Origin: Planctomycetota bacterium | GTDB taxonomy: Bacteria > Planctomycetota > Planctomycetia > Planctomycetales > Planctomycetaceae | Length of the DNA stretch: 16,115 bases | Reading direction: 5' to 3' | Assembly: GCA_023429275.1 (NCBI GenBank) | Contig: JAEYWB010000753.1 | Location: 1 to 16,115 of the forward strand | Shown here: positions 6,260-14,476 of the stretch, in pieces | Layout of the letters: every line of letters begins with the position of its first letter | Position numbering within the stretch: the stretch's first letter is position 1 | The notes under the pieces: model-generated | Database searches by the model: none | The model's input: the letters and a program-made list of their open reading frames with translations, nothing else | Told to the model about the DNA's origin: nothing | Translations under genes and position numbers: made by a program

Positions 6260-7318
6260 CTACCAGCGCTCGACCGGGCCCGCCGGCACGGGAATGTGCA
6301 TCTCCGGCAGTTCGCCTGTCCGTTCCCCATGCGTCGGACCGCTCGCCTCGATCTCACAGAGGACCGACTCGATCGCCTCGCGGGTCGGCGCGGTCTGGAA
6401 CTGGTTCCGCAGCGCGGCCCGCACGTGCATCGACTTCAGGTACCAGTGTCCCATCTTGCGGAACGCGGGGACCGCACGGGACTCCCCCGCCAGTTCGACG
6501 AGGTAACCGAACTGTCGTCGCATCAGCTGCAGGCGGTCCTCGAACGAGCCCGCCGGCGAGTATCGGCCGGTCGTCTCCCATTCGACTAGCTGCCGGAAGA
6601 TCCACGGATTGGCCAGCGCGCCCCGGCCGATCGAGATTCCCTGGCAACCGGTCTCGCGAAACATCGTCTCGGCATCCGCCACCGTCCGGATGTCGCCGTT
6701 TCCGATCACGGGGATCCGCTCGACCGCCTCGACCACCTGGCGGATTCCGTCGCGGCTGACCGAGCCGCTGAACCCCTGGGCGCGCGTCCTGCCGTGAATG
6801 GCGATCGCGGCGACCCCTGCCTGCTCGAACTCGCGGGCGAAGGCGGGGGCGGTGATCTGCGTCTCGTCCCAGCCGAGCCGCATCTTGACCGTCACGGGGA
6901 GTTTCACCGCCTCGACGACGGCGCGGACGAGGTCAACGGTGTCGGACGGCCGGCACATCATCGCCGATCCCGCTCCCCCCTTGGTGATCCGGTCGACGGG
7001 GCAGCCCATATTGATGTCGATCGAGTCGACGCCTCGGGCCTCGAGGAACTGTGCCGCGTCCCGCATGACCTCAGGCTCTCCGCCGAAGATCTGGACGGCA
7101 AAGGGCCGGTCCTCCGGGCAGGTCGCGATGAGCTGCAGCGTCTTGGTGCTCCCCTCGATCAGTCCGCGGGCGCTCACGAGGTCGGTCGTTCCGAGGCCTA
7201 GGCCCCCAAGCTCGCGGCAGATTCGCCGGAACGGGAGATTCGTAAAGCCTGCCAGGGGCGACAGCAGATATCGCGTCGGGAGCCGAAGCAAACCGTAATA
7301 GAGCGCACAGGGAGTCAC
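6260..7318 (-). CDS. dus: tRNA-dihydrouridine synthase (DusB-type)
   Basis: The enzyme reduces specific uridines in the tRNA D-loop to dihydrouridine, using FMN and NADPH, in the cytoplasm. The TIM-barrel motifs follow in order (numbering from GTG 7318, 352 aa): SPLAGFTNLPFRRICRELGG at 20-39, QIFGGEP at 76-82, DINMGCP with the catalytic Cys106, the FMN-contacting VKMRLGWD with Lys145, IHGRTRAQGFSG with His175, the phosphate-binding GNGDI at 206-210, and ISIGRGALANPWIF at 228-241. A C-terminal helical domain (FEDRLQLMRRQFGYLVELAG) finishes the protein. The frame is open further upstream to a TTG at 7408, but those 30 residues are Ser/Cys/Pro-rich and not conserved in the family, so the GTG at 7318 just before the LYYGLLRLPTRYLLSPLAGF block is preferred; no clear ribosome-binding site supports either. 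The order dus then rsfS on the minus strand may be one transcription unit. Confidence 0.93.
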   Translation of the reverse strand: MTPCALYYGLLRLPTRYLLSPLAGFTNLPFRRICRELGGLGLGTTDLVSARGLIEGSTKTLQLIATCPEDRPFAVQIFGGEPEVMRDAAQFLEARGVDSIDINMGCPVDRITKGGAGSAMMCRPSDTVDLVRAVVEAVKLPVTVKMRLGWDETQITAPAFAREFEQAGVAAIAIHGRTRAQGFSGSVSRDGIRQVVEAVERIPVIGNGDIRTVADAETMFRETGCQGISIGRGALANPWIFRQLVEWETTGRYSPAGSFEDRLQLMRRQFGYLVELAGESRAVPAFRKMGHWYLKSMHVRAALRNQFQTAPTREAIESVLCEIEASGPTHGERTGELPEMHIPVPAGPVERW

Positions 7319-7556
7319 GGATGACACGAGAAGGTAATGGACCAGCGATTCGGCCGGGCGGCATCGAACCGGATTCAATCCGGAGCCTACAGAACTGCAC
7401 GGCAACAATCCTCGCTACGAGTGAGGTGGAGAAGAAATTCCGGTGAGAGAATGACAGATCCTGGACATCTGTTCCGGTCTCCGAGGGCCCACGGAGAGAT
7501 TCCGCATCATTTTGGCAGGAGTCTCGGTTTCGCTTCACGCCTCACCTCCAGCGTGC

Positions 7557-7604
7557 GTACCGTACTATTGTGATAGTACAGCGTTTCGGCGGTACAGTTG
7601 TGAA
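7557..7604. promoter_or_regulatory. GTAC-rich palindromic element, candidate operator
   Basis: A perfect inverted repeat GTACTAT (7562-7568) / ATAGTAC (7573-7579) around TGTG is flanked by two more GTAC words (7557-7560, 7592-7595). ATTGTGA and GTTGTGA follow similar spacing from the GTACs, so two half-similar copies may exist. It lies in the divergent space between dus and the frame starting at 7626, and is more AT-rich than its surroundings. It could be a repressor operator or a small hairpin; no regulator gene is next to it. Confidence 0.4.
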
Positions 7605-7625
7605 ACCTGATTCCGGGGGTCACGA

Positions 7626-7964
7626 ATGAGGATTCACCACGACGTTGGTCTGCCCGTTCCAATCGCCGAGTTGCTCCTCGTTGCCGGACTTTTCTGGGTG
7701 GTGATCGTGGGGAACGTCCTCACGGATGTGTTGGGGACGGTCGTGTTTCGACGGGCGACAATCACGGCGAGCTGGGCGATCATGATGCGAGGCTACGAGC
7801 CTCGCAATTCCGTAGGCGACCCGAAGGAAAATTTCTGGATCTTCTGGCCTCCACCGGTGATGGAAAATCAGCTCGGTCAGTCCGTGACCACTTGGCCGGG
7901 ATCGCCGCCTCCGGGCCTGCCCGGCGCTCTCACGAGGCATTCCAAGAAGCGCTATGCCCCCTGA
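7626..7964 (+). CDS. Possible small membrane protein, unrecognised
   Basis: The frame encodes 112 residues from ATG 7626, which has a G-rich run (GGGGG) about eight bases upstream. Residues 10-40 contain a strongly hydrophobic segment (PIAELLLVAGLFWVVIVGNV) suited to a membrane helix, followed by VVFRRATITASWAIMMRGYE and a Pro/Trp-rich C-terminal half (ENFWIFWPPP). Third codon positions are about three-quarters G/C, as in real genes here. I do not recognise a family. The reverse strand is also open across the region, so coding is not certain. The gap that follows to 8330 contains the promoter of the DUF1549 gene. Confidence 0.42.
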   Translation: MRIHHDVGLPVPIAELLLVAGLFWVVIVGNVLTDVLGTVVFRRATITASWAIMMRGYEPRNSVGDPKENFWIFWPPPVMENQLGQSVTTWPGSPPPGLPGALTRHSKKRYAP

Positions 7965-8330
7965 ATAGACCGAATCGAGGCGTTGAGGCTTCTTCTGGCG
8001 GGACTCTCCGCAATGGATTTGATGCGTACAGACGCGTCGAACGGGAAAACCGGGGCTCTGGCAAGGACATCCCTGCCGCAAGGCATTTTCCGGTCCGGAT
8101 CCGCGTTTGTTCTCTACCGCTTGGGAGACTTGGCTTGCGCATTCCGCGGCCCGGAGGCCTCGGAGTGGACGACAGATCAACCGCAAGTGATACAATTGCA
8201 GGGATTTGGAGCGCGTCGTATAGTGAACTGGCGGCGAAGTTCTGAAACCTTTTCGTCGAACATCCTTAGAATATCTGTGGTCATGTCTTGGGGCGAAGTC
8301 ATGCCTGCACGCTTGGAGAGGGGAAAACAC
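7965..8330 (+). other. Intergenic leader region before the DUF1549 gene
   Basis: No gene is supported in this 366-bp stretch. It holds the promoter at 8196-8224 and a leader of about 100 bases before ATG 8331. The open frames running through it upstream of 8331 lack protein-like composition. Confidence 0.55.
8196..8224 (+). promoter_or_regulatory. Sigma-70-like promoter for the DUF1549-DUF1501 operon
   Basis: TTGCAG (8196-8201) and TATAGT (8219-8224) are separated by exactly 17 bases, close to the vegetative consensus. Transcription would start about 8231, leaving a leader of roughly 100 bases before the ATG at 8331. Confidence 0.55.
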
Positions 8331-9980
8331 ATGCTGCGGATGCGTCGATCTTTGATCGGGTGTCTCGCGTTGACGGCCGCACTGGCGGTCACCGCTGCAG
8401 GGTACGCGCAGTCGGCGACCAAGTTCACGACTGGGTCGTCCGACCCGATCATCCAGTACATCAACGAGCAGATCCGGACCGGCTGGACCGACAACGAGGT
8501 CAAGCCGAGCGAAGTCGCGGACGACATGGAGTGGCTCCGTCGGGTCTATCTCGACATTGTGGGGCACATCCCCCCGAGCGAGAAAGTCGAGGCGTTCAGC
8601 CGCAGCAAGGAGCCGAACAAGCGGCAGCTCGTCATTGACGAACTGCTGCAGGATCCTGGCTACGTCGGGAACATGACGACCGTCTGGACGAACGTCCTTC
8701 TCGGCCGCAATACGCCGGATCGCACCGACCGGGCCGCACTCGAGAAGTTTCTCCGGGAAGGGTTTGCAAAGAACCGTCCCTGGAACGAAATGGTCTTCGA
8801 CCTCGTCGCCGCGGAAGGGCACTACACCGAGAACGGTGCGGTCAACTTCCTGCTTGGCCAGCTTCAGGGGAACGCAAACAGCGAAGATTACGCCGTCGAG
8901 GCGACCGCCCGGCTGACCCGCATCTTCCTCGGGATGCAGGTGCAGTGCACGCAGTGCCACAACCACCCGTTCAACGAGTGGAAGCAGAATCAGTTCTGGG
9001 AGTTCAACAGCTTCCTCCGGCAGGTCGTCCGCATCGACCACGACAAGTACAACCCGAAAACGGGGCAGATGGATGACGACTACTCGGAGCTCGCCTTCCG
9101 CGACTTCAAGGGGCCCGTCTACTTCGAAAACCGTGCGGGGCTCGTCCAGGTCGCTTATCCGAAGTACCTGAATGCCGAGGTCGATCAGAACAGCCCGCAG
9201 CGGCGGACGGAACTCGCCACGCTCATGACCAGGAACGACTCGACCAGGCAGGTCGCGCTCGCGATGGTCAACCGCATGTGGGGTCACTTCTTCGGCTACG
9301 GCTTCACGAAGCCTGTCGACGACATGGGCCCGCACAACCCGGCGAGCCATCCGGAACTGCTGGATCGCCTGGCCGACGAGTTCGTCAAGAGCGGCTACGA
9401 CATCAAGAAGCTCTGCCAGTGGATCTGCAACTCGGAGGCTTACAACCTGACGAGCCAGTTCAACCCGAAGAACCAGGTCGACAATCCGGCGGCGGGGGAA
9501 GTCGCCCTCTTCAGCCACATGTACACGAAGCCGCTCCAGGTTGAGCAGCTCTACGACTCGCTGATTATCGCTACGAATGCGAATGCGGCGGGGCAGTCGA
9601 GCTACGAGGCCGCCCAGCAGCAGCGTGACCGGTGGCTGGCGGAGTTCAAGCGGATCTTCGGCGGTGCGGATGACTCCGAGCCGACGCTCTTCAGCGGAAC
9701 GATTCCTCAGGCCCTCCTGATGATGAACGGCCAGCTGGTCAAGAGTGCGATCAGCACCGAGGAAGGAAGCTTCCTCAGTGCGATGATGAAATCGAATGCG
9801 AAGAACGAAGCAGAGGTGGTGCGGTCGATGTACATTGCGGCGCTTGGTCGAGTCCCCACGCGGGCCGAGACCACGGCGCTGAGGAAAACGATGGCGGCCT
9901 ATGGCAACTATCGTCTGGAATGGTTCCAGGATGTTTACTGGGCGCTGCTCAATTCGAACGAGTTTGTGACGAACCATTGA
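8331..9980 (+). CDS. Exported DUF1549/DUF1553 (PSCyt2-PSD1) protein with CxxCH motif
   Basis: This 549-aa protein has a Sec-type signal peptide (basic MLRMRRS, then a hydrophobic stretch to about residue 24, likely cleavage near GYAQ-SA at 27/28). The DUF1549 (PSCyt2) domain covers about 35-245 and includes [18 protein letters not shown] (67-84) and [12 protein letters not shown], with CTQCH at 206-210; the DUF1553 (PSD1) domain covers about 285-545 with [20 protein letters not shown] at 312-331. The CxxCH motif matches the covalent heme c signature, but heme has not been shown for most members of this planctomycete family. The start at 8331 is chosen because GGAGAGGGG stands seven bases upstream and the signal peptide begins there; the frame is open upstream to 7983. 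The DUF1501 gene follows after 100 bp, the usual partner order in Planctomycetes. The function is unknown; a role with surface polymers has been proposed for the group. Confidence 0.93.
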   Translation: MLRMRRSLIGCLALTAALAVTAAGYAQSATKFTTGSSDPIIQYINEQIRTGWTDNEVKPSEVADDMEWLRRVYLDIVGHIPPSEKVEAFSRSKEPNKRQLVIDELLQDPGYVGNMTTVWTNVLLGRNTPDRTDRAALEKFLREGFAKNRPWNEMVFDLVAAEGHYTENGAVNFLLGQLQGNANSEDYAVEATARLTRIFLGMQVQCTQCHNHPFNEWKQNQFWEFNSFLRQVVRIDHDKYNPKTGQMDDDYSELAFRDFKGPVYFENRAGLVQVAYPKYLNAEVDQNSPQRRTELATLMTRNDSTRQVALAMVNRMWGHFFGYGFTKPVDDMGPHNPASHPELLDRLADEFVKSGYDIKKLCQWICNSEAYNLTSQFNPKNQVDNPAAGEVALFSHMYTKPLQVEQLYDSLIIATNANAAGQSSYEAAQQQRDRWLAEFKRIFGGADDSEPTLFSGTIPQALLMMNGQLVKSAISTEEGSFLSAMMKSNAKNEAEVVRSMYIAALGRVPTRAETTALRKTMAAYGNYRLEWFQDVYWALLNSNEFVTNH

Positions 9981-10080
9981 TCGTCGCATTCGGTTCTTAA
10001 GAGCGGCTTCGGCCCGGCGATTCCTGTTGCTGAATACACGTACTGTTCAAATCAAACACCAACGATTCAAGGACACTTCC

Positions 10081-11349
10081 ATGCAGACTCCCAGCGGGAT
10101 GAATCGCCGTCACTTCATGAGCCACATGGCCATGGGGGGTGCGGCGGCAGTCGGTGCGACGCAATTCCTCAGCCACCTGGAAGCCAATGCCGCCCAGGTC
10201 GCCGGCAAGAAGTCGTGCGTCCTCGTGTGGCTCGGCGGCGGTCCGCCGACGATCGACATGTGGGACCTGAAGCCCGGCTCGAAGAACGGCGGTGAGTTCA
10301 AGCCGGTTTCGACCAAGGGGGACCTGCAGATCAGCGAGCACCTGCCGGAAACGGCGAAGATGATGAGCGATCTGTCCGTCGTCCGCTCGATGAGCACCCG
10401 CGAAGCCGACCACGGCCGCGGGACCTACTTCATGCACACGGCTTACGTCCCGAACCCGACCGTCGTTCACCCGACGTTCGGCTCGGTCGTCAGCTACGAA
10501 GTCGGTGCGAAGCGGAAGGATCTCGAGATTCCTTCGTTCGTTTCGATCGGCGGCGGCGGGATGAGCCCGGGCTTTCTCGGGATGTCGCACGCTCCGTTCG
10601 TGGTCGACTCGAACGGCCGCATTCAGAACGCCGACCTCGACGAGTCTTCGATGGGCCGCCTCAACAAGCGGCTCGGCATCCTCTCGGCTGTCGAAGAAAA
10701 CTTCATCAAGTCGGACCGGGGTGACATCGGCCAGGCCCACAAGGACGTCTACTCGAAGGCGGTCAACCTGATGACCTCCAAGCAGATGGAGGCCTTCAAG
10801 GTCGACAAGGAGCCGCAGAACATCAAGGACATGTACGGCCCGATGAACTCGCAGTTTGGCCGCAGCATGCTGATGGCCCGCCGCCTCGTCGAAGTCGGCG
10901 TCCCGTTCATCGAAGTGTCGCTCGGCGGCTGGGACCTCCACCAGGACGTCTTCAACACCCTCAAGAACCAGCGGCTCCCGCAGCTCGACAAGGGGATCGC
11001 CGGCCTCACCGCCGACCTCAAGCAGCGTGGCCTGCTCGAGCACACGAACATCGTCGTCATGGGCGAGTTCGGCCGTACGCCGCGAATCAACGCCAACACC
11101 GGCCGCGACCACTGGGCGCAGAGCTGGTCGGTCCTCGTCGGTGGCGGATCGCTCAAGGGCGGCCGCGCCATCGGTGAAACCGACGAAGACGGCATGCGGA
11201 TCGTCAGCGAGAGCTACCTCCCCGGCGACATCTGGGCGACGGTTGCTCACTCGATGAAGATTCCGCTCGACACGGTCCACACCTCCACCCGCGGCCGGCC
11301 GATGAAGCTCGCCAACGGCGGAACGCCGATCAAGGGTTTGATCTCTTAA
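10081..11349 (+). CDS. Tat-exported DUF1501 protein
   Basis: The 422-aa protein begins with a twin-arginine signal: NRRHFM at 8-13 followed by a moderately hydrophobic [15 protein letters not shown] segment and a likely cleavage near ANAA (about 38). DUF1501 is placed in the alkaline-phosphatase/sulfatase-like superfamily. Features seen here are the early [15 protein letters not shown] loop (52-66), [16 protein letters not shown] (about 107-122), the GEFGRTP motif (328-334) and RDHW (342-345), which correspond to metal-site and core positions of that fold. No classical sulfatase CxPSR site is present, so activity cannot be predicted. AAGGA seven bases before ATG 10081 fixes the start. It shares an operon with the preceding DUF1549 gene (no terminator between them), and Tat export implies that it folds, perhaps with a cofactor, before crossing the membrane. 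The operon ends at the terminator at 11443. Confidence 0.93.
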   Translation: MQTPSGMNRRHFMSHMAMGGAAAVGATQFLSHLEANAAQVAGKKSCVLVWLGGGPPTIDMWDLKPGSKNGGEFKPVSTKGDLQISEHLPETAKMMSDLSVVRSMSTREADHGRGTYFMHTAYVPNPTVVHPTFGSVVSYEVGAKRKDLEIPSFVSIGGGGMSPGFLGMSHAPFVVDSNGRIQNADLDESSMGRLNKRLGILSAVEENFIKSDRGDIGQAHKDVYSKAVNLMTSKQMEAFKVDKEPQNIKDMYGPMNSQFGRSMLMARRLVEVGVPFIEVSLGGWDLHQDVFNTLKNQRLPQLDKGIAGLTADLKQRGLLEHTNIVVMGEFGRTPRINANTGRDHWAQSWSVLVGGGSLKGGRAIGETDEDGMRIVSESYLPGDIWATVAHSMKIPLDTVHTSTRGRPMKLANGGTPIKGLIS

Positions 11350-11442
11350 AGAGTTCATCCCTCGGTTCCTGTCGGAACACCCGCGGTTTCCTTGGCGAAA
11401 TGCGGGTGGAGATCGACAGGCGGCACGAAAATGGATGCGGCC

Positions 11443-11472
11443 GGGGGACCAGCAATGGTCCCCCGATTTTAT
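11443..11472 (+). terminator. Intrinsic terminator of the DUF1549-DUF1501 operon
   Basis: GGGGGACCA (11443-11451) pairs perfectly with TGGTCCCCC (11456-11464) around a GCAA tetraloop, which is of the stable GNRA class, and is followed by GATTTTAT. It lies 94 bases after the DUF1501 stop and separates that operon from the sigma factor gene, whose start must therefore be downstream of it. Confidence 0.85.
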
Positions 11473-11514
11473 CTCGGCCGACGTTTTTCGAGAGCGGTGT
11501 GGAACTTGGCGCCG

Positions 11515-12066
11515 GTGAGCAGCGAGCCAGCAGACAGCCCCGTGACATCCGCTCCCGATGAACACTTCATCCAGTTGTTCACTCGGCATCAGCGCCCATT
11601 GTACCTGTTCATCCTCTCGCAACTTGGGAGCACCCAGGACGCGGAGGAGGTTCTTCAGAACACCAACGTCGTTCTGCTGACCAAGGCGAGCCAGTTTCAG
11701 TTGGGGACGAAGTTCTTCGCCTGGGCGTGCCAGGTGGCTCGATTCGAGGTCCTGCAGTTCCGTCAGTCGCGGCATCGCGACAAGCTTCGTTTTTCCGCCG
11801 AGTTCGTGGACGCGCTCGCCCGCGACCCGGTGTTTGCCTCCGACGAATGGGAGCGCCGCAAACTGGCGCTCGAGGCCTGCCTCGCGAAGCTCCGCCCGGA
11901 GGATCGCGACCTGATTCGCCAGCGTTACCAGCCAGGCACCCACGGCAAGGATCTTGCACAGGATCTCAGCCGCCCTGCCAATTCGGTCTATCAGTCCCTC
12001 GGACGTATCCGAAAAACTCTACTGGAGTGCATCCAGCGGCGTATCGCCGCGGAGAATGTGACGTGA
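11515..12066 (+). CDS. ECF-type RNA polymerase sigma factor, Rhodopirellula/Verrucomicrobium family
   Basis: The protein (183 aa from GTG 11515) has sigma region 2 at about 18-90, with FIQLFTRHQRPLYLFILSQL, the acidic DAEEVLQNTN core-binding helix, the FFAWACQVARFEVLQFRQ DNA-melting and -10 segment, and region 4 at about 115-175 with LAKLRPEDRDLIRQRY and the SVYQSLGRIRKTLLECIQRR helix-turn-helix. This fits the planctomycete/verrucomicrobial ECF group. The frame is open back to 11392, but the terminator at 11443-11472 lies in that part, so an internal GTG is the start; GTG 11497 is an alternative with five to six more residues. No strong ribosome-binding site is seen. The stop codon overlaps the start of the next gene (GTGA), the classic layout of a sigma/anti-sigma pair, so the next protein should hold this factor inactive. 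Confidence 0.9.
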   Translation: MSSEPADSPVTSAPDEHFIQLFTRHQRPLYLFILSQLGSTQDAEEVLQNTNVVLLTKASQFQLGTKFFAWACQVARFEVLQFRQSRHRDKLRFSAEFVDALARDPVFASDEWERRKLALEACLAKLRPEDRDLIRQRYQPGTHGKDLAQDLSRPANSVYQSLGRIRKTLLECIQRRIAAENVT

Positions 12067-14138
12067 CCAGCGAGACCCGCCAGCGCCTGCTGCAACTTCT
12101 CGACGCGCTGTTTGACGACCGCGCGACGGAGGAGGAGATCGCGCAGATCGAGCAGATTGTGCTGGCGGACCCGCGGGCCAGGCAGCTCTACCTCGAATAC
12201 ACGGCCCTTCACGGCACGCTCAGCTGGGACGTTGCGATCGGCGCTCCGGCCGCCGTTCCCATGCCTGAGCCAGTTCATCGGGGGGCTCCCCGCCGCTGGA
12301 CGATCCCTCTCGTGACGTCGGTCGCTGCCGTCATTGCGGCGCTGCTGACGGTGACATTCCTTCCACCGCAGGGAGCCGGCCCCCGACCGATCGTCCATGT
12401 TCCGCCCGCCCCGGTCCCCCCCGAAGCGGGCCAGGGAAAGCCGGATGCCGGGACACCGTCCGTGACTCCGGAGATTGTTTCCGGGAACCCGGGGACCGTG
12501 CCTCTCCAGATCGGGATGAAGCCTCAGCCGGTCTCCGGCTCCCCGGTCGAAAAGCCTGAGGCTCCGCAGGTTGCAACGGGACCCCGCTCCGTCCCCACCG
12601 ACGTCGCATCGGTCGTCGCAGTCATCAACGAGAATCTGTCGAGCAATTGGAAGACAGCGGAGGTCTCGCCGTCAGCCCGGGCCTCGGACAGCGAGTGGAT
12701 CCGCCGTGTCTATCTCGACATCGCCGGCCATATTCCCGACGTCGACGCCGTGGAGCAATTCCTGGCTGACACGCGGAGTGACAAACGCGAACGGCTGGTC
12801 GAGGAGCTCCTCGCCGCCCCCGACTACACACGGCACTTCGCGACCCTTTGGACGAACCTTCTCATCGGCCGTTCGTCGGCGAAACCGGTCGACCGGGCTG
12901 CCCTCTCCCGTTTCCTCCGCCGGCAGTTCCACGAGAACCGCCCCTGGACGGAGACGGTCGGCGAACTGATCGCGGCGGAGGGGAGCGAGAACGACAACGG
13001 AGCCGCGGGGTTCCTCCTCGCTCATCTGAACAACGAAGCGGTCCCGGCGACGGCCATCACGTCGCGGCTGTTCCTCTGCACGCAGGTCCATTGCACGCAG
13101 TGCCACAAGCACCCGATCAACGGGACCTCGCAGGAGGAGTTCTGGGCGCTCAACAGCTTCTTTCAGCAGACCGAGGTGGTCGAGCGGGACACGATCGACC
13201 CTGTGACGAAGATGAAGCGGCAGGAGCGGGCGCTCGTCAACCGCGAGGCGGGAGGACCGACCTTCTACGAAGACCTCCGCGGGGTGATGAGGGTTGCCTA
13301 CCCCAAGCTGGACGGGCAGGAGATCAAGACGGATGCCTCGGTGAATCGCCGTCGTGAGCTCGCTCGCATCCTGGCTTCCGGCGACCGGCCGCAGCTGGCG
13401 CGGGGGATGGTCAACCGGATGTGGGCACACTTCTTCGGCAGCGGGTTCACGAACCCGGTCGACGACATGGGACCGCACACTCCGGTGTCGCATCCGGAGC
13501 TGCTCGAACAGCTGACCGAGCGGTTCGTCGCCAGCGGGTACGACATGAAGCAGCTCGTCCGCTGGATCACCCGGTCGTCGGCGTACCAGCTCACCAGCGA
13601 GTTCGGCGACGGTAACCGCGGCGACACCGCGGCCGAGGGAGAGCTGCCGCTCTTCAGCCGGATGTACGTCAAGCCGCTGTCGGCCGAGCAGATGTTCGAC
13701 TCGCTCCTCGTGGCGACCGGAGCGGACCGGAGCATTTCCTGGAACGACGCCGACAAGAGCCGCCAGGCGTGGCTCGACCAGTTCTACGCGGCGATCGACA
13801 ACGAAGAGAATGGCGAGGCGAGAACGTTCGACGGATCGTTCGCCCAGACGGTGATGATGATGAACGGCGACATGATCCGTCAGGCGGTCAGCGGGAAGCC
13901 GGGGACGTCGCTCTACACGGTTCTGAACGGCCCGGGGAACGAGGCGGAAAAGGTCCGCCGGCTCTGCCTGACGGCCCTCTCGCGGCAGCCGACGCCGAAA
14001 GAACTGGCCCGGCTCGTCGACCTGGTCCGGAAGTACCGTCGCGACCCGCGGCAACCGGCGGAGCTCGCCCTGAACGAGGGCTTGAGCGACGTGCTCTGGG
14101 CGTATCTCAACTCGAGCGAGTTCGCGGTCAACCACTGA
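12063..14138 (+). CDS. Membrane anti-sigma factor (FecR-type N-terminus) fused to DUF1549/DUF1553
   Basis: From the GTG at 12063, which overlaps the sigma stop, the protein has 691 residues in four parts. Residues 1-60 (RQRLLQLLDALFDDRATEEE, then VLADPRARQLYLEY and LHGTLSWD) match the cytoplasmic N-terminus common in planctomycete FecR-like anti-sigma factors. Residues 80-101 form one transmembrane helix after RRW. Residues 102-180 are a Pro/Gly-rich linker. Residues 183-390 are DUF1549, with EWIRRVYLDIAGHIPD and CTQCHKHPIN (CTQCH at 344-348), and about 430-690 are DUF1553, with MVNRMWAHFFGSGFTNPVDD at 449-468. The FecR domain that usually fills the extracytoplasmic side is absent. The 66-residue block starting at MVNRMW is identical at 46 positions to the neighbouring DUF1549 protein. 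Inference: the exported module senses a ligand or partner and controls the sigma factor. The frame is also open upstream of 12063, but that part overlaps the sigma gene and is not coding. Confidence 0.9.
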   Translation: MTSETRQRLLQLLDALFDDRATEEEIAQIEQIVLADPRARQLYLEYTALHGTLSWDVAIGAPAAVPMPEPVHRGAPRRWTIPLVTSVAAVIAALLTVTFLPPQGAGPRPIVHVPPAPVPPEAGQGKPDAGTPSVTPEIVSGNPGTVPLQIGMKPQPVSGSPVEKPEAPQVATGPRSVPTDVASVVAVINENLSSNWKTAEVSPSARASDSEWIRRVYLDIAGHIPDVDAVEQFLADTRSDKRERLVEELLAAPDYTRHFATLWTNLLIGRSSAKPVDRAALSRFLRRQFHENRPWTETVGELIAAEGSENDNGAAGFLLAHLNNEAVPATAITSRLFLCTQVHCTQCHKHPINGTSQEEFWALNSFFQQTEVVERDTIDPVTKMKRQERALVNREAGGPTFYEDLRGVMRVAYPKLDGQEIKTDASVNRRRELARILASGDRPQLARGMVNRMWAHFFGSGFTNPVDDMGPHTPVSHPELLEQLTERFVASGYDMKQLVRWITRSSAYQLTSEFGDGNRGDTAAEGELPLFSRMYVKPLSAEQMFDSLLVATGADRSISWNDADKSRQAWLDQFYAAIDNEENGEARTFDGSFAQTVMMMNGDMIRQAVSGKPGTSLYTVLNGPGNEAEKVRRLCLTALSRQPTPKELARLVDLVRKYRRDPRQPAELALNEGLSDVLWAYLNSSEFAVNH

Positions 14139-14161
14139 GCGATCGGGTGAGCGACTCGACC

Positions 14162-14188
14162 GCTCCGTAGAACGGCCTTCCAGGCCGT
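14162..14188. repeat. 27-bp repeat copy 1 with palindromic core
   Basis: Identical to 14289-14315. The core ACGGCCT TCC AGGCCGT forms a 7-bp stem with a 3-base loop, preceded by GCTCCGTAGA. It starts 24 bases after the stop of the fusion gene and may also act as its 3' hairpin. Confidence 0.85.
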
Positions 14189-14248
14189 ACGAGTTTCACG
14201 CTTGACGACAGGTTGAACCGAATGAGGTGGATCAAGTCGGCGAGCGTG

Positions 14249-14261
14249 GGCCTGTAAGGCC
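14249..14261. repeat. Related short palindrome
   Basis: GGCCT GTA AGGCC: a 5-bp stem with a 3-base loop, of the same design as the neighbouring repeats (inverted GGCCT arms around three bases). Confidence 0.5.
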
Positions 14262-14288
14262 GGACCACGGGGCGTGGGAGGCGCCACG

Positions 14289-14315
14289 GCTCCGTAGAAC
14301 GGCCTTCCAGGCCGT
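14289..14315. repeat. 27-bp repeat copy 2 with palindromic core
   Basis: Exact second copy of 14162-14188 in the same orientation, 127 bases further on, again outside any supported gene. Confidence 0.85.
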
Positions 14316-14440
14316 TTGAACGTTGCCGAGCGGGCCCATCCCATTCGATGATTCGCCTCTCTCGACGCCGAGCCACGTCACCTTGAAGTCTCTCGAATCC
14401 GGCTTCGGCCCGGTCTCTCTGGAATGGATCGCCCAGTGGA

Positions 14441-14457
14441 GCGACCTGGAAGGTCGC
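14441..14457. repeat. Related palindrome, diverged arms
   Basis: GCGACCT GGA AGGTCGC: a 7-bp stem with a 3-base loop. The loop is the complement of that in the 27-bp repeats, and the arm changes (A/T for G/C) are compensated on both sides, so pairing is kept. Confidence 0.6.
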
Positions 14458-14476
14458 ACGACGGAGGATTGGGGAT

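Noticed and set aside
5540..6589. 349-codon open frame on the plus strand
   Set aside because: It runs antisense across rsfS and the end of dus, both of which are clearly real.
8352..8363. LIGC at residues 8-11 of the DUF1549 protein as a lipobox
   Set aside because: The hydrophobic core follows rather than precedes the Cys, so this is an ordinary Sec signal peptide.
7620..9989. 789-codon open frame on the minus strand
   Set aside because: It lies opposite the DUF1549/DUF1553 gene, is very rich in Arg/Val/Leu/Asp, and shows no motif; it is the usual antisense shadow of a GC-rich gene.
11392..11514. Longer N-terminus for the sigma factor from ATG 11392
   Set aside because: It would place the strong intrinsic terminator inside the coding region, and the extra residues do not resemble sigma factors.
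9997..11943. 648-codon open frame on the minus strand
   Set aside because: It is antisense to the DUF1501 and sigma factor genes, crosses a terminator and has no recognisable domain.
12672..14135. 487-codon open frame on the minus strand
   Set aside because: It is antisense to the fusion gene and is compositionally a shadow, with an Arg/Glu/Val-rich translation.
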